The position numbers and the translations under genes are program-made. Under the pieces are notes generated by a model. The model searched no databases. It had not been told where the DNA came from and worked only from the letters and a program-made list of their open reading frames with translations. 55,451 bases of DNA from DUVY01 sp036562755 (GTDB lineage: Bacteria; Bacillota; Clostridia; Christensenellales; DUVY01), in contig DATCJN010000006.1 of the NCBI GenBank assembly GCA_036562755.1, forward strand, positions 1 through 55,451, given 5' to 3'. Shown in pieces: positions 51,774 through 55,451 of this stretch (the first letter of the stretch is position 1; every line of letters starts with the position of its first letter).

Positions 51774-51896
51774 TGTCCCCTCCTCTTTTAAATTGTATTT
51801 AAAAAAGGTATTTATGTCAAACATTATCGTTTTATAATTAATTTGTATATACTATGTAGAAATTATTTATTTTAAAAGAACATAAATTTATTGGAA

Positions 51897-51925
51897 TTGA
51901 CTATTTTTGTCTAAAAGGTTATATT
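51897..51925 (+). promoter_or_regulatory. Promoter of the aldo/keto reductase gene
   Basis: TTGACT (51897-51902), 17-base spacer, TATATT (51920-51925), followed by GGAGGGG and the ATG at 51954. Confidence 0.7.
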
Positions 51926-51953
51926 GTATATAGAAACATTTTGGAGGGGTTTT

Positions 51954-52940
51954 ATGAGTTACAACGCTTCAACCGAGCGTTATAAAAAAATGATATATAA
52001 CGCTTGCGGCAACAGCGGCCTATATCTTCCCGCGATTTCCTTAGGATTGTGGCATAATTTTGGATATGAATCTTCCTTCCAAAATATGCAGGAGATGATT
52101 CTAAATTCCTTTGATTTGGGAATTACCCACTTTGACATAGCCAACAACTACGGTCCGCCTGCCGGCGCCGCTGAAGAGAATTTTGGCAAGATTTTAAAAA
52201 CGCAATTAAAATCTTATAGAGACGAATTGATAATTTCCTCAAAAGCGGGATTTTTTATGTGGGACGGGCCTTACGGCAACGGCGGCTCCAAAAAACATCT
52301 TATCGCAAGCATCGACCAGAGCCTAAAGCGAACCGGCTTGGATTACTTTGATATCTTTTATCACCATAGAGCTGATCCAAATACGCCCATAGCGGAAACG
52401 GCCGCCGCTTTGGATCAAATTGTCAGACAAGGCAAAGCGCTTTATATCGGCACTAGCAATTATTCTGTCGAAGAGACAGCTGAGATAATAAAAGAATTTA
52501 AAAGACTGGGCACGCCTTTTATAATTCATCAACCGTTGTATAATATGCTCAATCGTTGGATAGAAGACGGGCTTGCAAATCTTTTAAAATCTAACGGTAT
52601 TGGCATTATCGCCTATTGTCCTTTGGCGCAAGGCATATTGACGGATAAATATCAAAGCGACCAAATTCCGCCCGCCTCCAGAGCGAGCCGTTCCAAATAT
52701 GTTTCCGAAGAATTATCTAAAAATATGAATAAAGTAAAGATGTTGAGGCCTCTTGCTCAAGCGCGCGGACAGACCTTAGCTCAAATGGCGATAGCTTGGT
52801 TAATAAACACCGGCAATGTAACAAGCGTATTAATCGGCGCAAGTAAATTCTCTCAAATAGCTGAAAACTTTGCCGCGCTGGATAACACGGAATTCACTAA
52901 AGAAGAGCTAGATTTGATTGATAGAATAGTGTTAACTTAA
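51954..52940 (+). CDS. Aldo/keto reductase (YghZ/glyceraldehyde-3-phosphate reductase-like)
   Basis: 328-residue NADPH-dependent aldo/keto reductase of the AKR14-like group. The catalytic tetrad is visible: Asp in THFDIANNYGP, Tyr in NNYG, Lys in ISSKAGF, and His in YHHRADP. The segment GPPAGAAEENFGKIL after the Tyr is characteristic of E. coli YghZ and relatives, which reduce L-glyceraldehyde 3-phosphate and methylglyoxal-type aldehydes. GGAGG lies before the ATG at 51954; an upstream in-frame ATG at 51924 overlaps the -10 box and is rejected. Single-gene unit with a terminator. Confidence 0.9.
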   Translation: MSYNASTERYKKMIYNACGNSGLYLPAISLGLWHNFGYESSFQNMQEMILNSFDLGITHFDIANNYGPPAGAAEENFGKILKTQLKSYRDELIISSKAGFFMWDGPYGNGGSKKHLIASIDQSLKRTGLDYFDIFYHHRADPNTPIAETAAALDQIVRQGKALYIGTSNYSVEETAEIIKEFKRLGTPFIIHQPLYNMLNRWIEDGLANLLKSNGIGIIAYCPLAQGILTDKYQSDQIPPASRASRSKYVSEELSKNMNKVKMLRPLAQARGQTLAQMAIAWLINTGNVTSVLIGASKFSQIAENFAALDNTEFTKEELDLIDRIVLT

Positions 52941-52948
52941 AGAATAAA

Positions 52949-52977
52949 AGCTGCTAAATATTTAGCAGCTTTTTTTA
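52949..52977. terminator. Bidirectional terminator between aldo/keto reductase and pyrG
   Basis: Self-complementary AGCTGCTAAAT / ATTTAGCAGCT followed by TTTTTTTATA on plus, with A-rich sequence on the other side. It lies between two convergent genes. Confidence 0.85.
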
Positions 52978-52998
52978 TATTATCTTTTATATTTTATC

Positions 52999-54603
52999 TT
53001 ATTGCTTTGCGGCGGCTTTTATAAACGAAGCGAATAAAGGATGAGGTCTATTGGGACGTGATTTAAATTCGGGATGGAATTGAACGCCTATAAACCATCT
53101 ATGGCCCTTTATTTCCATAACTTCCACTAGAGATTCTCTGGTGGAAATTCCGCTAAATACTATACCGTGCTTTTGCATAATTTCTTGGTATTCATTATTG
53201 AATTCGTATCTATTGCGATGTCTTTCGCTGGTTATTTCTAGATTATAAATTGACCTTGCCAAGCTATTTTCTTTTAGCTTAAATTCGCAAGCGCCTAAAC
53301 GCGTGCAATTAAAAGATTCTAAAGAAGGATCTCTGGGCGCTAAATGAATAATGGGATGAGGCGTATTGGGCGCGAATTCCACGCTGTGCGCGTCTTTTAA
53401 GCCGACGACATTGCGCGCAAATTCGATTGCCGCTACCTGCATTCCTAAGCAAATACCCAGATAAGGAATATTGTTTTCGCGGGCATATTTTGCAGCCGTT
53501 ATCTTGCCTTCTAGACCGCGGTCTCCAAACCCGCCCGGAACCAAAATACCGTCCAGGCCTTTTAGATAAGTCTCCGCATTGTCGTTGTTAATTTCTTCGG
53601 AAGAAATCCATTTTATATTGACATTAACTTGGTTCGCCAAACCGCCGTGTTTTAGCGCCTCTACTACGCTTAGATAAGCGTCGTGAAGCTCGACATACTT
53701 GCCCACGAGGCCAATGTTGACCACTCTATCGGACGCGTTAATATTTCTTATGTTTTCTACCATAGCGGTCCATTCTTTTAAATCGGGGCTTTGGCATTTT
53801 AATTTTAGTTTTTCGCAAACAACATTCGCAAGTCCTTCTCTTTCTAATTCCAAAGGAATTGCATACAAAATATCGCAGTCTTTGTTTTGGATAACCGCAT
53901 CGGGAGTAACATTACAGAACATCGCTAATTTGTTCTTATTGTCCTGTCCCAAATCGGTTTCCGTACGGCAAACCAAAATGTCAGGAGTGATACCCATCTT
54001 TTGAAGCTCTTTTACGCTGTGTTGAGTGGGCTTTGTTTTGATCTCTCCGCTCATCTTTAAGTAAGGGATAAGCGTTACATGCACATACAAGACGTTTTCG
54101 CGGCCGACGTCAAACGGAACTTGTCTTATTGCCTCCAAAAAAGGAGTGCTTTCTATGTCGCCTACCGTTCCGCCTATTTCGGTGATTACGACATCAATAT
54201 CGGGGTCTTTTTGAGCCACGCGATAGATACATTGCTTAATTTCATTTGTAATATGGGGAACGACTTGAACGGTGCTGCCCAAGAAATCGCCGTTTCGTTC
54301 CATTTTAATTATTTTGCTATAAATCTTGCCGGTTGTAATATTGCTGTAAATAGAAAGATTTTCATCGACAAATCTTTCGTAATGTCCCAAATCCAAGTCC
54401 GTTTCCGCTCCGTCATCGGTAACGAAAACCTCGCCGTGTTGATAAGGGCTCATCATACCCGGATCGACATTGATATAGGGATCGAATTTTTGGTTGCTGA
54501 CTTTTAAGCCTCTTTGCTTTAAAAGTCGGCCAAGCGACGCTGCTGTTATTCCTTTTCCTAATCCTGATACTACTCCGCCTGTAACGAAAATATATTTAGC
54601 CAT
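52999..54603 (-). CDS. pyrG: CTP synthase
   Basis: Converts UTP to CTP with ATP and glutamine. 534 residues: the N-terminal synthetase domain begins MAKYIFVTGGVVSGLGKGI, followed by a C-terminal class I glutaminase with nucleophile Cys in LGICLGMQ and His-Glu in FHPEFKSRP. The ATG at 54603 is preceded by GAGGTG and gives the standard start; the frame extends upstream to 54705, but that part is translated leader. The gene lies 160 bases after the PerR-like gene, with a hairpin between. Confidence 0.96.
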   Translation of the reverse strand: MAKYIFVTGGVVSGLGKGITAASLGRLLKQRGLKVSNQKFDPYINVDPGMMSPYQHGEVFVTDDGAETDLDLGHYERFVDENLSIYSNITTGKIYSKIIKMERNGDFLGSTVQVVPHITNEIKQCIYRVAQKDPDIDVVITEIGGTVGDIESTPFLEAIRQVPFDVGRENVLYVHVTLIPYLKMSGEIKTKPTQHSVKELQKMGITPDILVCRTETDLGQDNKNKLAMFCNVTPDAVIQNKDCDILYAIPLELEREGLANVVCEKLKLKCQSPDLKEWTAMVENIRNINASDRVVNIGLVGKYVELHDAYLSVVEALKHGGLANQVNVNIKWISSEEINNDNAETYLKGLDGILVPGGFGDRGLEGKITAAKYARENNIPYLGICLGMQVAAIEFARNVVGLKDAHSVEFAPNTPHPIIHLAPRDPSLESFNCTRLGACEFKLKENSLARSIYNLEITSERHRNRYEFNNEYQEIMQKHGIVFSGISTRESLVEVMEIKGHRWFIGVQFHPEFKSRPNRPHPLFASFIKAAAKQ

Positions 54604-54674
54604 AAAATCACACCTCAAAAACTTCCGAATCATTATATCAAAATTACTTATTAGTGTAAATGGAAAGCTAAAAG

Positions 54675-54716
54675 AAAAAAACAGTTTCAAAAATTTTGGT
54701 TTCAATGAAACTGTTT
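54675..54716 (-). terminator. Terminator of the PerR-like gene or attenuator in the pyrG leader
   Basis: Reading leftward, AAACAGTTTCA / TGAAACTGTTT with a loop of 16 bases, followed by TTTTTCTTTT. It lies between the fur-family gene and pyrG. B. subtilis pyrG has a similar leader terminator controlled by reiterative transcription starting at GGGC, but no such start is visible here, so a simple terminator is more likely. Confidence 0.65.
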
Positions 54717-54766
54717 TTTATGGAAACTTTTTTAGCGTTCTGATATAATAGAAAGTAACCCCCTTT

Positions 54767-55156
54767 TTAACTGTTCTTGTTACATTCTTTACAAACGCCA
54801 TCCAATACAATACTTATATCTTTTATATCTAAATCAAATCCCTTTTTTCTCAACTCATTGGTAATCGAACGCGACAAATCCACATTTAAATCTAAAATTT
54901 GGTCGCATTTGCAGCATCTAAAATGAATATGTTCGGGCACAAAGCCGTCAAATCTCTCAGGCGTAAAAGCGCTGAGTTTTTTTATCTTGCCTTCTTGGAC
55001 TAACGCATATAAATTACGATAAACCGTGCTTAAGCTGATTTGGGAATAATGGGGATGGATAAAGTTATAAATTTCTTCCGCAGTAGGATGGCAGTTTAAT
55101 TTGGTAACTGCCTCGTAAATGATTTGTTTTTGCATTGTTTGTCTCTTACTAGCCAT
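54767..55156 (-). CDS. Fur-family regulator, PerR-like
   Basis: 129-residue metal-dependent repressor. The winged helix ends in ISLSTVYRNLYALVQEGKI. Candidate regulatory metal ligands are His in NCHPTAEE, Asp in RFDGF, two His in EHIHFRC, and Asp in DLNVDL; the Asp in place of Glu favours PerR (peroxide sensing) over Fur. Two CxxC pairs (CCKC, CKEC) form the structural zinc site. AAGGTG lies before the ATG. The promoter contains a palindrome, probably its own operator, so autoregulation is likely. The SOD-like gene at 30152 could be related functionally, but no palindrome was checked there. Confidence 0.87.
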   Translation of the reverse strand: MASKRQTMQKQIIYEAVTKLNCHPTAEEIYNFIHPHYSQISLSTVYRNLYALVQEGKIKKLSAFTPERFDGFVPEHIHFRCCKCDQILDLNVDLSRSITNELRKKGFDLDIKDISIVLDGVCKECNKNS

Positions 55157-55196
55157 ATCTTCACCTTGTATAAAATATTGATGCGCATATGGTTTA

Positions 55197-55225
55197 ATTA
55201 TATAATTAATTATAAATTAAAACAA
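55197..55225 (-). promoter_or_regulatory. Promoter of the PerR-like gene with operator palindrome
   Basis: Reading leftward, TTGTTT (55225-55220), 17-base spacer, TATAAT (55202-55197). The perfect 14-bp palindrome TATAATTAATTATA (55214-55201) fills the spacer and touches the -10 box. It resembles the PerR/Fur consensus TTATAATnATTATAA without the central base, in a position that would block RNA polymerase. Confidence 0.65.
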
Positions 55226-55318
55226 ACTGATTGTCATCTAAAAGACAAACAAAAGTAGATATTAATTAGAAATAATTATTATTTAATAATATTAATCATT
55301 AATTCTTGACAATAACAA

Positions 55319-55346
55319 AACACCCGCTCTTAATATGAGCGGGTGT
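55319..55346 (-). terminator. Terminator of the rRNA operon
   Basis: Reading leftward, ACACCCGCTC / GAGCGGGTGT with a seven-base loop, followed by TTTGTTATTG, ten bases after the 5S 3' end. Confidence 0.85.
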
Positions 55347-55355
55347 ATTTGTAAA

Positions 55356-55451
<96 letters not shown>

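Noticed and set aside
54079..54507. 142-codon frame on plus inside pyrG
   Set aside because: Fully antisense to the unmistakable CTP synthase gene; a shadow frame.
54721..54780. pyrG leader regulation by reiterative GGGC transcription as in B. subtilis
   Set aside because: The hairpin is there, but no suitable start sequence follows the possible -10 box and the poly-G/stem pairing is not visible.

Overview
The window is an AT-rich stretch of bacterial chromosome, most likely from an anaerobic member of the Bacillota (class Clostridia), probably an uncultured lineage. This is an inference from several gene families: an Rnf ion-pumping complex, RNase J, a Tex protein, a TrmR-TrhP tRNA modification pair, a giant acyl-CoA dehydratase activase-like protein, an ECF-type transporter subunit, a PdaB-like deacetylase, a PerR-like Fur protein, and a MurE with the meso-diaminopimelate motif DNPR. 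No transposase, integrase, phage gene, CRISPR array or plasmid gene was seen. The content is mainly housekeeping, with a handful of unassigned genes and RNAs.

Layout. 1-3437 (minus): rnfC-rnfD-rnfG, with rnfG cut by the left edge. 3643-9566: a rearranged cell-wall cluster, with ftsW/spoVE on plus running into murD, mraY, murE and a SPOR-domain gene on minus. 9632-10699: a Cys-rich DUF6062-like protein and a 57-residue ORF, then RNase P RNA (minus). 11189-14668 (minus): rnj-trmR-trhP. 14775-16629 (minus): a sugar nucleotidyltransferase and two half-size TauE/SafE genes. 16785-19745: a 986-residue membrane-anchored surface protein. 19813-21113 (minus): a metallo-beta-lactamase-fold hydrolase and an ECF S component. 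21285-21550: a structured non-coding RNA with its own promoter and terminator, not identified. 21669-23451 (minus): a sugar/cation symporter and the tRNA-Gln and tRNA-Glu genes.

23664-25291 (minus): two coupled genes of unknown function, one resembling the tocopherol-cyclase family. 25411-30074 (plus): an HPr-like protein without the catalytic His, then the 1401-residue activase-like protein. 30152-33324 (minus): Cu/Zn-SOD-like protein, macrodomain protein, pyridoxal kinase, and a beta-rich protein. 33496-35784: tex. 35885-39927 (minus): metE and a fused homocysteine methyltransferase/methylene-THF reductase, a methionine synthesis operon. 40043-41488: a DUF3343 protein divergent from a cysteine desulfurase. 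41500-42491: two small divergent unknown genes. 42553-44964: a RimK-like ATP-grasp ligase converging on a pdaB-like/tandem-OB-fold operon. 45495-49879 (minus): gyrB-gyrA. 50051-52940: alpha/beta hydrolase, amidohydrolase, aldo/keto reductase. 52999-55156 (minus): pyrG and a PerR-like regulator whose promoter contains a palindromic operator. 55356-55451: the 3' part of a 5S rRNA (minus), the end of an rRNA operon lying to the right.

The strongest candidates for something undescribed are the independently transcribed RNA at 21285-21550, the altered flavinylation motifs and coiled-coil insertion in the Rnf proteins, the two-gene unit at 23664-25291, the tandem OB-fold protein next to a perfect 34-bp palindrome, and the divergent pair at 41500-42491. 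Family assignments come from reading motifs by eye, without database searches.
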